From Nilaparvata lugens (lineage: Eukaryota; Arthropoda; Insecta; Hemiptera; Delphacidae), in NCBI RefSeq assembly GCF_014356525.2, contig NC_052515.1, positions 24,807,212 to 24,871,211 of the forward strand: 64,000 bases of DNA. Reading direction: 5' to 3'. The notes under the pieces are model-generated. The model saw only the letters and a program-made list of their open reading frames with translations, was not told the origin of the DNA and ran no database searches. A program made the translations under genes and the position numbers. Below, piece by piece: positions 1 through 11,727 of this stretch (the stretch's first letter is position 1; each line of letters starts with the position of its first letter).

Positions 1-461
1 TACGTAATATTGAAGATTTGAAATTTAGTTACTCAGTTATTAGATTTAAAAGTTAGTTAGAAGAAAGTTGGTGAAGTTAATAGCTTCATTCTAGATCGTT
101 GACACGAATTAATAACCCAAGGGGAGTTAATAAACTTATTTCCAACTCATTTTAGACGGTTGAAGAGGTACAGTACAATAGCATAACCAGACAGAAAGGA
201 CTATTAAAAATCAAAAAGTTATTCCAATATTGTACAGTTTTGGCTAGATGCAAAAAAAACGAACAGAGAGATTCGAAGGTTGTCTGAGTATTTAAGAGGG
301 TTTATAGAGTGCAACAACCCAGACTAACTGCAAGAAATAATAACAATACGGTGCAAAAGTAATCTACAACTGCAGTGCATTTCAGCATCAAACGCTTTCC
401 TTGGTTGCCATGGTAACCAGGGTGGTCCGACGTCACTGTAAAAGCCAAACGACGTCTTAAT
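1..461. other. Non-coding flank, no gene recognised
   Basis: AT-rich sequence with no credible open frame. Its right part becomes more GC-rich and carries an X-box (404-417) followed by a GACGTCAC motif near 430. It may be promoter-proximal to a gene outside the window. Confidence 0.5.
404..417. promoter_or_regulatory. RFX-type X-box motif
   Basis: GTTGCC-AT-GGTAAC is an exact two-half-site X-box with a 2-bp spacer, the site bound by RFX transcription factors and typical of promoters of ciliary genes. The motif is seen directly; its function is inferred. It is palindromic and gives no direction. A CT tract lies to the right, so any target gene is more likely to lie left of the window. Confidence 0.5.
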
Positions 462-1780
462 CTTCTTCTATTAACTCTCTTTCTTCTTTTTGTTCGACAC
501 CCCTTTCTTCTTCTTATTGTTTGATGATTGGTTGTTTTTATTTATATTTTTATTCTTCAAAACCTTCTTGTTCTTCGAAACCTTCGACTTCTTCTCTACC
601 ACCCTACCACCATATCATCGTTTCCACCCTTTTTTATTCTCATTCCTCTTGCACCCCATTTCTTTTTATTCTACTCTCTCTTTCTCTTCAACTTTTCTTC
701 CTCTCATTTATCATCCTATCCTTCTTTTTCAACACCTCCTATTTTCACCTTATAATCACCTCATCTACTCTGTTCCTATTCTTCATCAACTCCTTCATAC
801 TCTTCTCTTCTATTTCTTCCTACTGTCGATTTCCTTCTCCTTTCTCTCATTCTTGTCCTTTTCGTGCTTCTTCCTCTCCTTTCTTTTTCATATTTCATTT
901 TCTTCTTGTTTTTGTACTCATAATCCTTCCTCTTCCTTTTCTTATTATTATCGTCCTTCGATCACTTTTTTCTCATTATCCGTTCTCTCCTCTTCCGTCT
1001 TCTTCTGCTTCAGCTCCCCTCTACCTATCCTACTCTTGTCTTTCTTCTTTTCCTTTCTCTTCTTCGACTTCCATTTCTCCTCATCCTCCTCCTCCTTATC
1101 CTTCTTTGTATTCTTCTCATTCTTCTCTTTCCTCTCCTCTCCTTTTTCTCTCTTCACCTCCTCCTTCTTCGTTTTCTACGCTTTATTTTTCCTCTCTCCC
1201 TTATTATTCATGTTATTTTTCTTCTTCTGCCTCTTTTCCACCTTCTCCTTTTTATCTTTCTTCTTCTTCGTCTTCTCCATTTCCTTCCCTTCATCTCTCT
1301 TCTCTCCTTCGTCATTTATTTTTCTTCCTCATATCTTTTTCCTTCTCCTCCTCCTCCTTCCTCTCCACATCCTCCTCCTCAATTACCTCCTCATCCTCCT
1401 GCTTCTTCTTCTCATTCTTCCTCTCCACATCTTCCTCCTACTCCTCCTCCTCCTCCTCCTCCTCCTCCTTCTTCTTCTTATTCTACTACTACTACTACTA
1501 CTACTACTACTCTACTACTACTTCTCATTCTTCTTCTTCTACCTCTCACTATTATTTTTCTTCTTCTTCTTCCTCACCCTCACCTTCTCTCTCTTCATCC
1601 TTCTCCTTCCCTTTCCTCTTCTTCTTCTTCACCACCATCTTCCTCTTATCTATATCTATATTTCCTTCTTCTTCTTCTTCTTCTTCTTCTTCTCCTCCTC
1701 CTCCTCCTCCTCCTTCCTCTTCAACGTATTTTTCTTCAACTTCTCTTCATCTTTTTCATGTTTTTCTCCATCTTCTTGTT
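462..1780. repeat. 1.3-kb polypyrimidine (CT) tract
   Basis: The plus strand is almost purely C and T for about 1.3 kb, built from degenerate CTT, CTC and CTA units, with pure (CTA)n near 1480-1520 and (CTT)n/(CCT)n near 1670-1715. Two 400+ codon frames read through it, but they encode only Ser/Phe/Leu/Pro runs and are artefacts of the composition. Confidence 0.95.
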
Positions 1781-2324
1781 GAGGCCAAGAGACGACCTTG
1801 GTTGCAGGGTCACATGACAGCGCCGTTCGCCAGAGTGCAGGCCACTACTCTCAATGCAAATAAACAGAGTTGGCTAATTTTATGCACTGCACTAATGCAA
1901 TATTTGCGCTCCTAGCCCAACTTGAGAGAACGATTTAGCAAACTCTACTATTTAGTGAGCCATAAAAACTCTCCTCTCTTCCACTTGCACGATGCACAAT
2001 CGCCTCAGTTTTATTGCCGATAAAAATTCAGGATTCAAACGTTTTTCAAATTAATGGCAGTCAATTTTTTATTTCCAAATAAGAATTTTATCAAATACAG
2101 TATACGAACTTTAGACTAGAATTGATAAGCACTTCTGTCTTAAGAGTAGAATATAAAAACGCTATGATGTGCTTTTAGAATATCAAGTTTGTTTTTGGTG
2201 AATATTTCCTATTTTAGTGATAATGTGGAATATTTCTATGTTTGGTTTTGAAGCATCTCAATTTAAAAATCTACTTTGTGAAAATAATTAAGGACTGAAA
2301 ATTTTGTGAAGTGAACAACTAGAT
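1781..2324. other. AT-rich spacer, nothing recognised
   Basis: No coding frame, tandem repeat or transposon end is visible. Confidence 0.5.
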
Positions 2325-2925
2325 ACTAGTAGTCTGTGAACAGTAGACCTCGCGCTCAGTGACCTGTTGTTATGTTTTCTCAAAAATTAATAAATAATTC
2401 ATCTATTAAAAATGTCTAGAAAAATCCTAAATAAACATAGAGCTTTCTGTCCTATCGTACCGTGACGTGTCGTACCGGAATGTGAGTGTGAGCGCTGTTA
2501 TCAAGGTCTGGCTGCAACTGTCTACAACGTTGATGAAAAGATACAATTTTCAAGATGTGCTATGTTTTTGAACGGGTAGTATTATAGTCAACTGTCTACT
2601 AACGTTAATGGAAAGATACATTTTCAAGATGTTCGATGTTTTTGAACGGGTAGTATAATAGTCCACTAGACAGCTGATTTATGATGAATATTCTAGTCTG
2701 ATTTTTACGGTAATATTGGCGTATGAAGGAGGCTCCTTTTTCCTTTTATAATATCCTTGAAATGCAAAATTTCCAAAAACCTTGTATATACGTCGACGCG
2801 CAATTTAAAAAGGAACATACCTGTCAAATTCTATGAAAATCTATTATCGCGTTTCGCCGTAAATGCGCAACATTTAACATTTAAACATTAAGAGAAATGC
2901 CAAACCGTCGACTTGAATCTTAGAC
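2325..2925 (+). repeat. Dispersed repeat family X, copy A
   Basis: Begins ACTAGTAGTCTGTGAACAG and ends at the GACTTGAATCTTAGAC segment. The same sequence recurs inverted at 6856-7546 and, internally deleted, at 58715-58880. A roughly 70-bp internal unit (2521-2665) is present twice. No coding capacity, so it is a non-autonomous element of unassigned class. Confidence 0.85.
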
Positions 2926-3060
2926 ATAACCTATTTCGGACTTATCTTAACCTTATCTAAATTTGGGAGAGGAATAGCACAAGGTTACCTTATTTTTTCT
3001 CTTCCTATCATTTTCATGATGTACTTATTGTATGTATGAATCAATAGAGAATATGTTGTA
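2926..3060 (+). repeat. Short dispersed repeat S2
   Basis: Carries the motifs ACCTATTTCGGACT, AAATTTGGGAGAGGAATAG and CACAAGGTTACCTTATTTTT. Other copies are at 11585-11640, 23370-23450, 45826-46040, 49340-49440 and 54433-54510. Probably a SINE or the 3' end of a LINE. It abuts repeat X copy A. Confidence 0.7.
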
Positions 3061-3132
3061 ATGATTTGGGTTTAGGCAAGCCCCTCTAGAAAGTTACTCT
3101 AATTTGTTAAATACTGAATTGGCCCAAATTTA

Positions 3133-3205
3133 TACTGAGGTCCACGTTATAATGGCAGTTGAGGAAGATAAGATAACAGCGTTGCCGATTCTCTGCCCTG
3201 TAACT
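3133..3205 (-). mobile_element. Half copy of TA-flanked MITE
   Basis: Matches one terminal half of the 3233-3450 element in reverse orientation, including the GAGGTCCACGTTATAATG terminus and the internal GCCGATTCTCTGC. It sits next to the complete copy. Confidence 0.6.
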
Positions 3206-3232
3206 GCCTACTATAGAGAATAGCTAATACTA

Positions 3233-3450
3233 TAGTGAGGTCCACGTTATAATGACAGTATTTGATCGACTTTGGTTTTTCTATCCTTGTCTATCATTCG
3301 ACAAAGCCGGTGGTACTATCCTTTTCTAGGTCCGCAACGATACAAATTATGTTTTTGCCAGTGTAGAAATATAATTATTAATTAATGCAGAGTATCGGCA
3401 TCGCTATTCTCCTATCTTTATCCACTGCCATTATAAGGTGGACCACACTA
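3233..3450 (+). mobile_element. Tc1/mariner-like MITE, copy 1 (218 bp)
   Basis: Terminal inverted repeats TAGTGAGGTCCACGTTATAA and its complement, flanked by TA on both sides (3231-3232 and 3451-3452). No coding capacity. Copies of nearly the same length occur at 34349-34563 and 39595-39808, and a longer relative at 13614-13986. The superfamily is inferred from the TA duplication. Confidence 0.8.
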
Positions 3451-3912
3451 TAGTAATATCAACTGTTGATTCATGTTTTAAAATCTATTATATATTTTCG
3501 TCAAGCGAATATATTTTTCAATTATTTAATTATAAATTATCATAATCAAGATTGAATATTTTGTTAATTAATTATATTCTGAAAAAAATGCGCGGGTTTC
3601 TCATATTGCACTTACAGTAGCTGGACTTACTCTTGAAAGCATATTTCAGCCTGCATGCTGTCACCACATCAAGTCCCCTAGATTGTTTCAAAGTATTTAG
3701 TTTATGTTTGTGAATTCTACAGCCGATAACTACTGTACTACAAAAACAAAGAGAGCAGAAGTCCTTTTAAACTTTAAAACCTGGTCGTTTATATGTTGTC
3801 GTCTGGAAACACAAACAGATGGCCTGGCCTTCCTACTACTAAATGCTTGGGGGGACGTCACAGCTCCAATGCCACACTATAAAACCACTCACACTACTGA
3901 TTGATCTGTCTA
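3451..3912. other. AT-rich spacer, no gene recognised
   Basis: On the minus strand two GTAAGT strings (near 3612 and 3630) follow an open stretch without a start codon. The predicted peptide shows no family features, so I do not call an exon. Confidence 0.4.
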
Positions 3913-4480
3913 TGTATTTCTTCTCCTTTTTCTTCTTCTTCATCTCCTTATACTTCTTCTTCTACTTCTTTCTTCTCCTTCTCCTACTCCTTCTTCTTGC
4001 TCTACTTCTTCGTCTTCTTCTTCTTCTTTTCTTCTACTTCTTCTTCATCTTCGTCTCCTCCTTTATCATCATCATCATCTTATTACTCCTCTTCTTCTAC
4101 TACCTCCCTTTCTTCTACTACCTCTCTTTCTTCTACTACCTCTCTTTCTTCTACTACCTCTCTTTCTTCTTTTTCATAATTTCTTCTTCTTACTATTCTT
4201 CGTATTCTTCTTCTTCTTCTTCTACTACTCCTCCTCCTCCACCTTCTACCTCTTATACTCCCTACTTCTCCACTACTATGTATTTCTTCTTCTACTTCTT
4301 CCTCTTCTACTTCTTCATCATCATCATCTCCTTCTTATTCTACTCTTTGTGGATATTTGTGAAGGTGATATTGTGATAAGTGATTAAGTCTTCTTCTTCT
4401 TCTTCATCATCATCATCATTATCTCCTCATTTTTCTCCCTCTTATTCTCTCCTTCCCTCTTTCTACTTAATTCTTCTCTT
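3913..4480. repeat. Polypyrimidine (CT) tract with 18-bp repeats
   Basis: The plus strand is almost only C and T. Near 4095-4170 the unit CTTTCTTCTACTACCTCT repeats about four times. The frame at 3843-4376 is a composition artefact. Confidence 0.9.
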
Positions 4481-5607
4481 GAGCTTTGTAGCTTTGTAGC
4501 TTATTAACTTCATTTGAAAGTTGTGACATTGTCTTCCATTTCTGAACATCGACTTCATTTCTTTCTTCCTTTTCTCTACTACTTCATATTCTACACCTTG
4601 TTCCACTTTAATCTAGAATGATCAAGACAAATCCACTTAATTTGATACATTCAAGAGAAATAAATTTATCAACGAAGAATTGAATTCAGGGGAAATAAGT
4701 TCAATGCGTAAATCTGTCATCAGAAGCTGTCATTAAGAATTGACATTAATAGCATAAAATAATAGGAGATAGAAGAAGTTTTGGACAATAGCATGATTTT
4801 TCTTTTCCAACTATTGTAATGTTTGCTCTATCCAATAAAAAATTTAGGAGAGGAGAATAGATAAGCGGGAGAAATAGACAAAGAAGACGAGTATAAGAAC
4901 ATCATCAAAGAGAAAATCATCAACATATTTCGTAATAACATTAGATTCAATATCGGAATTAGAAACAAGAACGAAAGTGAGATAATAAAAACGTTATTGT
5001 AATAAAATTTATAAAAATTGTATAAAATAATGTGGATGATGAGAAGATAAGAATATGAGTAGAAATAATCAACTGGAGTGCAGAAAATTTTGAATGAAAC
5101 CAGTTTCTATGATGAAGGGTTTTATCAGCATTTAAATCTTCAAGGTCAATATTTGAGTACTGCGGGTAGTCTATCCCTTTCCTGAATTGTGGAATCCTTT
5201 ATTACAACTTCCACGAAAATTTCCAATATAGGCCTAAGTTTAACTGAAAATAAGTCAAGAATCTGATTAACTGATGCATTAATAAATAAAGAAACTGGGA
5301 AGATTTTCACATCAAGGAACCATAAAGTAAGTAAATACTTATTTTATATCCTGTCATCTCTGAAGTGCTTGTTTATTATTATTTCTGGAAATTTAATCAA
5401 TCCATTATATTTCTACAACCATGCTTTAAACATTTCTTAAATGTATTTACAATTGAAAAATATGGTTTTTGGATTTTAATAATAGAACTTCAAGTTCAGC
5501 TGAATTTAATTATTGAAAGCGGAGCATTAATTTTGTTATTGATTTTCAGCTAATGTATTCCAATACACTGATATGATATATATGCAAACACGAGGGGAAC
5601 AGTTATT
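4481..5607. other. AT-rich spacer, no gene recognised
   Basis: The frame at 5365-5553 is short, AT-driven and shows no domain. Confidence 0.4.
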
Positions 5608-5690
5608 TCATTTATTTATAGACAATAAATATACAATGCAGGCAAAAACAACAGGCATTCGCCCAAAACTGCTTTAAACCTTAATTTGGA
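5608..5690 (-). repeat. Short dispersed repeat S1 (fragment)
   Basis: Contains AACAACAGGCATTCGCCCAAAACTG, split here as AACAACAGG and CCCAAAACTG cores, plus a TTTATTTATA end. Same family as 8790-8995, 29765-29875, 39330-39430, 47029-47160 and 55285-55415. Confidence 0.55.
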
Positions 5691-6840
5691 ATACACAGTC
5701 TAGAGGTTATGTAAATGATAACTTAATTCACACACTATTTTCAGTTCAAAAAATGTATGTACTACAATAATTTTGATTTTATCAGATTAATTAATTTTTA
5801 AATCTTATCATATGTATATTATGTCAGGTGTAATGTGACCTGATCCAAACAATACTACCAGAATTCATACATTATTCTTTGAGAAATTACAAGTTGAATT
5901 ATAATTTATTATAAGTTAAAGTTATTAAATTTGAGTTATTAATCAATTATAAGTTATTACTAATTTCAATCATTATCACTAATCATCCAATACCTTATAG
6001 ACTATAAGCAGTGGGCTCTCAGTACTTGGTTTGAGAGGGTGACTTTTTCAATAGAGATATCGATTATTGAATAATAAATTAGTTGATTATGTGGGTTTCT
6101 ATAGTTGTATTTAGAGAAAATGAGTATAAATATTAATGAATGATAAAAATGAATTTAATGAATTCAATGAATGATATTATAAATTTAATGAATTAGTATA
6201 AATATTATTATGACGTCAATATAGCCTAGTTATTGTGGTTACTTTTCTTCACGTCAGACGGTCAGAGTCGAGATAAATAAAGCAAGCTAATAAAGTAGCT
6301 ACGGTTATGAATACTTTTTCAAACGCATCCAAACGAAAAACCAAAAAGAGACAAAACGTAGGAAGTAACCCGAAAAGGGAAAATAAAAATGAGAGTAAAA
6401 GATGCTCACTACGATGCGAGGCTACATTTAAAACCAATAATAACTCTGAAAGCGTGGGCTGCGAAAAAGCCTGTCTGACGTAATGGGAAAACATGGTGTG
6501 ACGTCACACGCAACGTAAAAGCAGGGCTACCAGCTTGACAGACAGCAATTTCTCGCCAGTAGCGTAGGTACTGATAACGCGGCCATCTGATAGGGAGACT
6601 CAACTACTGTGATGCTCAGCTGTGAATATAACGCTGACAGTTTTAAGTGAATCTTGTGTATCAATATGACGGTATTGTATCTTACGTATTGTCAACTGTG
6701 TTTATAAATAAAATTAAACAATCAAAAACAAATTATATAGAGTAATAACTGTAGAACAGAGCTGGAGGATGATTCAGTGGAAGACTTTAGTATTTTAAAA
6801 TGTATTTTACTTTTTAAGAAATGTTAAATTCAAATTAATT
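5691..6840. other. Spacer with a GC-richer island, no gene recognised
   Basis: Mostly AT-rich. The 6240-6620 part is GC-richer and contains a perfect TGACGTCA palindrome (6499-6506). The minus-strand frames at 6249-6603 have no recognisable domain. Confidence 0.45.
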
Positions 6841-7546
6841 GACCGAGCGAAGTGAGGTCTAAGATTCAAGTCGACGGTTTGGCATTTCTCTTAATGTTTA
6901 TATGTTGTGCATTTACGGCGAAACGCGGTAATAGATTTTCATGAAATTTGACAGGTATGTTTCTTTTTAAATTGTGCATCGACGTATATACAAGGTTTTT
7001 GGAAATTTTGCATTTCAAGGATAATATAAAAGGAAAAAGGAGCCTCCATACGCCAATATTACCGTAAAAATCAGACTATAGAATTATTCATCATAAATCA
7101 GCTGTCTAGTGGACTATAATACTACTCCACTACTACGCCAATATTACCGTAAAAATCAGACTATAGAATTATTCATCATAAATCAGCTGTCTAGTGGACT
7201 ATAATACTACCCATTCAAAAACATCGAACATCTTGAAAATGTATCTTTCCATCAACGTTAGTAGACAGTTGACTGTAATACTATCCTTTCAAAAACATCG
7301 AACATCTTCAAAATTGTATCTTTCCATCAACGATGTAAACTGTTGCAGGCACACCTGATAACAGCGCTCACACTCACATTCCGGGACGACACGTCACGGT
7401 ACGATAGGACAGAAAACTCTGTTTATTTAGGATTTTTTCTAGACATTTTAAATTAATAAATTATTTATTAACTTTTGAGAAAAAATAACAACAGGTTAAT
7501 GTAACTTACTGAGCGCGAGGTCTACTGTTCACAGAACTACTAGTGG
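6841..7546 (-). repeat. Dispersed repeat family X, copy B
   Basis: Inverted relative to copy A at 2325-2925. It starts GACCGAGCGAAGTGAGGTC, a small structured terminus missing from copy A, and ends at TCTGTGAACAG read in reverse. A block of about 80 bp with ATTACCGTAAAAATCAGAC is tandemly duplicated inside it (7050-7128 and 7136-7208), which copy A lacks. Confidence 0.85.
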
Positions 7547-7932
7547 TTAGTCCAAGTGACTAGTTTTAATAAAATTCAATAAAAATCAATATGACAGTAT
7601 TGTATCCTACGTATTGTCAACTTGATGATTATTGTAATTTTCTTGATTGGGGAGCCATCTTCAGAATTTTCCCGTGTCTCCCATATTTTTGTAAATAAAT
7701 AGACTTTTCAAACAAAACGTCAATTGAATACGTCAACATTGATGTTATTTATAAGGAACACTGAAACTATACTGTGACTTTAGTGAGATAATTTAGGGAG
7801 CTAACTGATTATATATAATCACCTTTAACCGGCATCGTGCTTATCGCTTGCCCTTATCAAAACTCAAAAATATTTTCTGTTTTTATAACGCTGTGGGTGT
7901 TAAATAGATTGGTTTGGTGGTTGATAACAGAG

Positions 7933-8163
7933 CTTTTATCTCAGGAACTGTATTATTAATTTCTGATAAAACTAACTGTTAACTGGAAACTTCGAAATCG
8001 TATAAAAAATAACGGATCTTCAATGATGAAATAGAGTAAGCTTAATTCATTTTATCTCAGGAACTATATTATTAGTTTCTGAAAATACTCACTGTTGAAT
8101 GGAAGATTCACAATCTTATGAAAAAATAACGAATCTTGAATGATAAAATAGAGGGATTCATTT
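7933..8163. repeat. Two-copy tandem duplication, about 115 bp
   Basis: Both units carry TTTTATCTCAGGAACT, an AACTGTT-like core and an AATAACGAATCTT-like end. The units start near 7933 and 8049. Confidence 0.75.
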
Positions 8164-8621
8164 TAACTGACAATGGATTATTATATATTTCAAGAACTAC
8201 AGTAATTCAATCCTTGATTTACTTGATTTAGCAGAAAATGAAAAATATAGGACTAAACTTCTGTTCCTCCCAAATCCAACACATTCTTCATATAGGGTCA
8301 TGTAACCGTTTTCTACTATACAACATTTCTCCTTCAAAAATCACAACTACAGTATTATTTTGTATACAAAGTGAATTTGAATTTGAATAAAGGAGATTGG
8401 TAGTTATCATCCAAGAATACCAGTGGGATGAAAGGAACGATCCATAAATTTTATAGTTTTGGAGTACAACACATTTCAATGTTTAATGTACATAGAAGAG
8501 ATTAGTTAGTAGTAGGTTTACTATCATTAGCAAAACAATATGGCAAACAATAGAGCTACAAGAAATAATGATTATGAAGGTGGGAACATTAATGAATACA
8601 AAAGAGAAATAAACCCCATCA
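8164..8621. other. AT-rich spacer with possible LINE tail
   Basis: No gene seen. GAATTTGAATTTGAATAAAG near 8370 resembles the repetitive tail of a non-LTR retroelement 3' end, but no element body is recognisable. Confidence 0.35.
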
Positions 8622-8995
8622 ATTGGAAATAACTTTTAGAAATTAGCTATTGAATTTGGAAAATTTTTAATTTACTGTTTATAAAATTTGGGAATGAAGC
8701 AGTTTTAGGCTACAAAGTGGAATGAAACCAATATTTTGAAAATAACTGTTAGAAATTAGCTATCAAATTTGGAAATGACTGAAGTTAGTGCTTATAAATT
8801 TGGGAGGAAGAGCAGTTTTGGGCTAAGCCTGTTGCTTTCTCCCAGTCATAACTATATGATTTGTAGTTGGACAATTTCTATCTAAATTTGGGAAAGGACC
8901 AGTTTTGTGCTTTAAGCCTGTTGTTCCTTTCCCAATCATTCATAGTTGAGAATTATATTGTATCTATCAATGTATAAATAAATAAATTATAATGT
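8622..8995 (+). repeat. Tandem block ending in dispersed repeat S1
   Basis: Two diverged units (about 8622-8718 and 8738-8832) with AGAAATTAGCTAT precede two S1 copies containing AAGCCTGTTG and CCCARTCAT motifs. The second ends in a TAAATAAATAAAT tail. Confidence 0.65.
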
Positions 8996-9636
8996 AATAT
9001 GAACGACCCAGCAGTTCTAGGTAGGTTCATGATTTGAACCACCGGTATGCTACAATAAATATACATTACTTATTTACATAAATTGATAAATTAAAATTAT
9101 TCAATTACAATAATTAAATATATTTTGCTGTCCATATCGTTCCTTTCCCAATAAATAAATAAATGAGAATAGTGAATGAATGAATCTTGAATGCATTACT
9201 ACTTTAATCCCAATGAAACTAACCAAACTAACCAATTATCAAAATAAGCAACTTCTCTTCAATTGAAACTAATCTATCATCAAATTTCTTGACTATTTAT
9301 TACGCATGGATTGCAAAATACACAATGGTCAAATGAAATATAAACAAAACAATGAGAATTGAGAGGGAGCTACAGTGAAATTCACTATAGTCATCATTGC
9401 TGGAATGGGAAGTGTTGAGGCTAATGATAAGAAATACTGACATTTGGAAGTGAATTTGACTAGAGCTGATTGACAGTTCAGCCTGTCTAGGCTACTATTT
9501 GCTAAATTTTGGAGTTGTTGATAAATTAATGATGGGATAAAAATAAATGGGAAAGAGTGCGAAGGAAGAGCTAGAGCTACTAGATAAGCAACAGTTTGCT
9601 AGTCAATCTTTAGCTGGGATGTGTTTGGTTACTACT
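8996..9636. other. AT-rich spacer, nothing recognised
   Basis: No coding frame or clear repeat. A second TAAATAAATAAAT run lies near 9155. Confidence 0.4.
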
Positions 9637-10071
9637 GAAACTGAGATGGAGAGTGTGAGGTACAGAAAAGGCAGAGAGAAAGAGAGAGAGAGTGAGTGAG
9701 AGAGGGGGGGGCGAAAGACAGAGAGATACATAGATAGAGAGAGAGAGTGAGACAGACAGAGAGATAGAGAGAGAGAGAGGAGATAGAGTGTGAAATGAAA
9801 GAAAATGAAAGAGTGTAAGAGAAGAGGATGATGAAGAGAATAGAACTGAAGAAAGGGGCGATGAGAGGAGAAGAAATTGAATGAGGAAACTGAGATGGAG
9901 AGTGTGAGGTAAAGAAAAAGGCAGAGAGAGAGAGAGAAATAGAGTATGAGATGGAGGAGAATGAAAGAGTTAAGAGAAGAGGATGAGAAAGAAGAATAGA
10001 ACTGAAGAAAGGGGCGATGAGAGGAGAAGAAATTGAATAGGAAACTGAGATGGAGAGTGTGAGGTAAAGAA

Positions 10072-10102
<31 letters not shown>

Positions 10103-10860
10103 AATAGAGTGTGAGATGAAGGAAAATGAAAGAGTGTAAGAGAGGAGGATGATAGAGGAGAATAGAACTGAAGAAAGGGGCGATGAAAGGAGAAGAAATT
10201 GAATGAGGAAACTGAGATGGAGAGTGTGAGGTAAAGAAAAAGGCAGAGAGATAGAGAAATAGAGTGTGAGATGAAGGAAAATTAAAGAGTTTAAGAGAAG
10301 AGGATGATAAAGAAGAATAGAACTAAAGAAAGAGAAGATAAAAGGAGAAGAAATTGAATGAGTAGGAAGAGGGAGAGAGCTGAAGAAGTGTAAAGAAAAG
10401 AAATTGTAAGATATCTGTAGCAAAACAGACAGGAATAGAGAGACGCTAGACGAAGTAAAAGAAGAAAATAGAACGAAGGAGAGTGTAAAAGAGAAGAAAA
10501 GATGGGATGTAGAGGAAGAAGAAAAGAAGGGGAAGACGAGAACGAGAAGACAGAGTCAAGGACAAATGAGTTGGAAAATGGTTAGAAATAGAGATGAAGA
10601 TGAAGGGAGACGAAAATAAGGAATAAGAGGAGGAGAGGGAGGAGAGGGAGGAGAAGGAGGAGGAAGAAGAAGAGGAGAAGGGTAGGAGGAGGTGGATGAG
10701 GGGGAAGATTAGGAAAAATCAAGAGATACAAAGATAGTGAAGGAAACAAATGGACATAGAAAATAATAAAGTAGAAGAAATACAGAGGGAAAAAGAGTAG
10801 GTAGAGAGTGGAAAATTAGGAAAAGGAGGACATTGAATTGAGGAAAACTGAGAAAAAAGG
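9637..10860. repeat. 1.2-kb purine (GA) tract with higher-order units
   Basis: The plus strand is almost only G and A. A unit beginning GAAACTGAGATGGAGAGTG recurs at about 9637, 9886, 10041 and 10208, separated by variable (GA)n, so the first 0.75 kb is a four-copy array of about 155-250 bp. The minus-strand frame at 9632-10423 is an artefact of this composition. Confidence 0.9.
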
Positions 10861-11584
10861 TCCCTGGAAAACTGTTGAACATATTTATTTTTAATTCAAA
10901 TACAGTATATTCTTATGAGACTGATTTAGTAAGAAAATAATACAGGTGATTTCATTTTAAGGAAAGAAAATAGAAAAACTGTGAGAACAAAGATGAGAGA
11001 ATAGAAGTAGGAGTAGAAGAAGATCGAAAACACATTAAACATAAAGAAGGAATAGAGAAGAATTAAATGGAGAGCATAGAATTAAGGAAAAATAGACGAG
11101 AATGGAATGTGAGGTGAAGAATAAAATAGAGAAATATTGTTGGAAGCGTGCTGGTCTAAAAGACCACAACTATGAAACGTTGACCTCCTTTTATTACCAC
11201 AACTCTGTTGCTGGAATAAACAAAGTAATCGTAACTCCGTATTTCTTTATTATGCCACGCCACACATTCAGTTTCTGCTCTCTATACGGATTCCCAACTC
11301 TTATTAGCAGTTATTTGTTTACACATTATTTTGTAAACAAACTATTTGATGGTCGTCTGCTAGGTTATTGAGGGGCATATGGGTTTTATTCAGAGTAGAG
11401 CATCTAGAGAGTATTCTGAACTCTTTTTCTATCCGGTGGTAATAGGAAGGAAATTATTTTGTATCCTTTTTCAAGAGTCGACAATTATTTGTTGAAACAA
11501 ATTAAAAGAAAACAAACAAAAATCTGCTTTGTGAGCTGTTTAATATATAATATAAAAAACATTTTTGAAGTGAAGATCTACAAG
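10861..11584. other. Spacer, no gene recognised
   Basis: An 89-codon frame at 11102-11371 (plus) has no recognisable domain, splice context or biased composition. I do not call it a gene. Confidence 0.4.
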
Positions 11585-11640
11585 GCTTGACCTATTTCGG
11601 ACTATGTGTAAGAGTAACCTTATCTAAATTCTGGAGCACA
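11585..11640 (+). repeat. Short dispersed repeat S2 (fragment)
   Basis: Contains TGACCTATTTCGGACT and ACCTTATCTAAATTCTGGAG, matching the S2 copies at 2926 and 45826. Confidence 0.6.
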
Positions 11641-11672
11641 AAAAAAACAATCAAAAAATCTAATCTACTTAC

Positions 11673-11727
11673 TGAACCTTCCAATTTCTCGTTCCTCCCA
11701 ATGTCCAGATCTAGATAGCTTCCCATG
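11673..11727 (-). CDS. Candidate internal coding exon (55 nt)
   Basis: A minus-strand segment bounded by a TAG acceptor-like end and a strong A|GTAAGT donor. It is more GC-rich than its surroundings. Read with one nucleotide carried in, it gives 18 codons without a stop, starting at Met in a good initiation context (AGCATGG) and containing the peptide MGSYLDLDIG. The incoming phase fits the two-nucleotide overhang (TG) left by the candidate exon at 17756-17878, giving a Cys codon across the junction. The acceptor's pyrimidine tract is poor. I recognise no protein family. This could be an internal exon, a first coding exon or chance; RNA evidence would decide. Confidence 0.3.

Noticed and set aside
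490..1915. Two 430-464 codon open frames
   Set aside because: They are translations of a polypyrimidine tract, with Ser/Phe/Leu/Pro runs in any frame and no domain.
3600..3800. Minus-strand open stretch ending at GTAAGT
   Set aside because: Its phase does not fit the candidate exon upstream, its composition is not protein-like, and two competing donors lie within 20 bases.
9632..10423. 263-codon minus-strand frame
   Set aside because: The complement of a GA tract; composition alone explains the missing stops.
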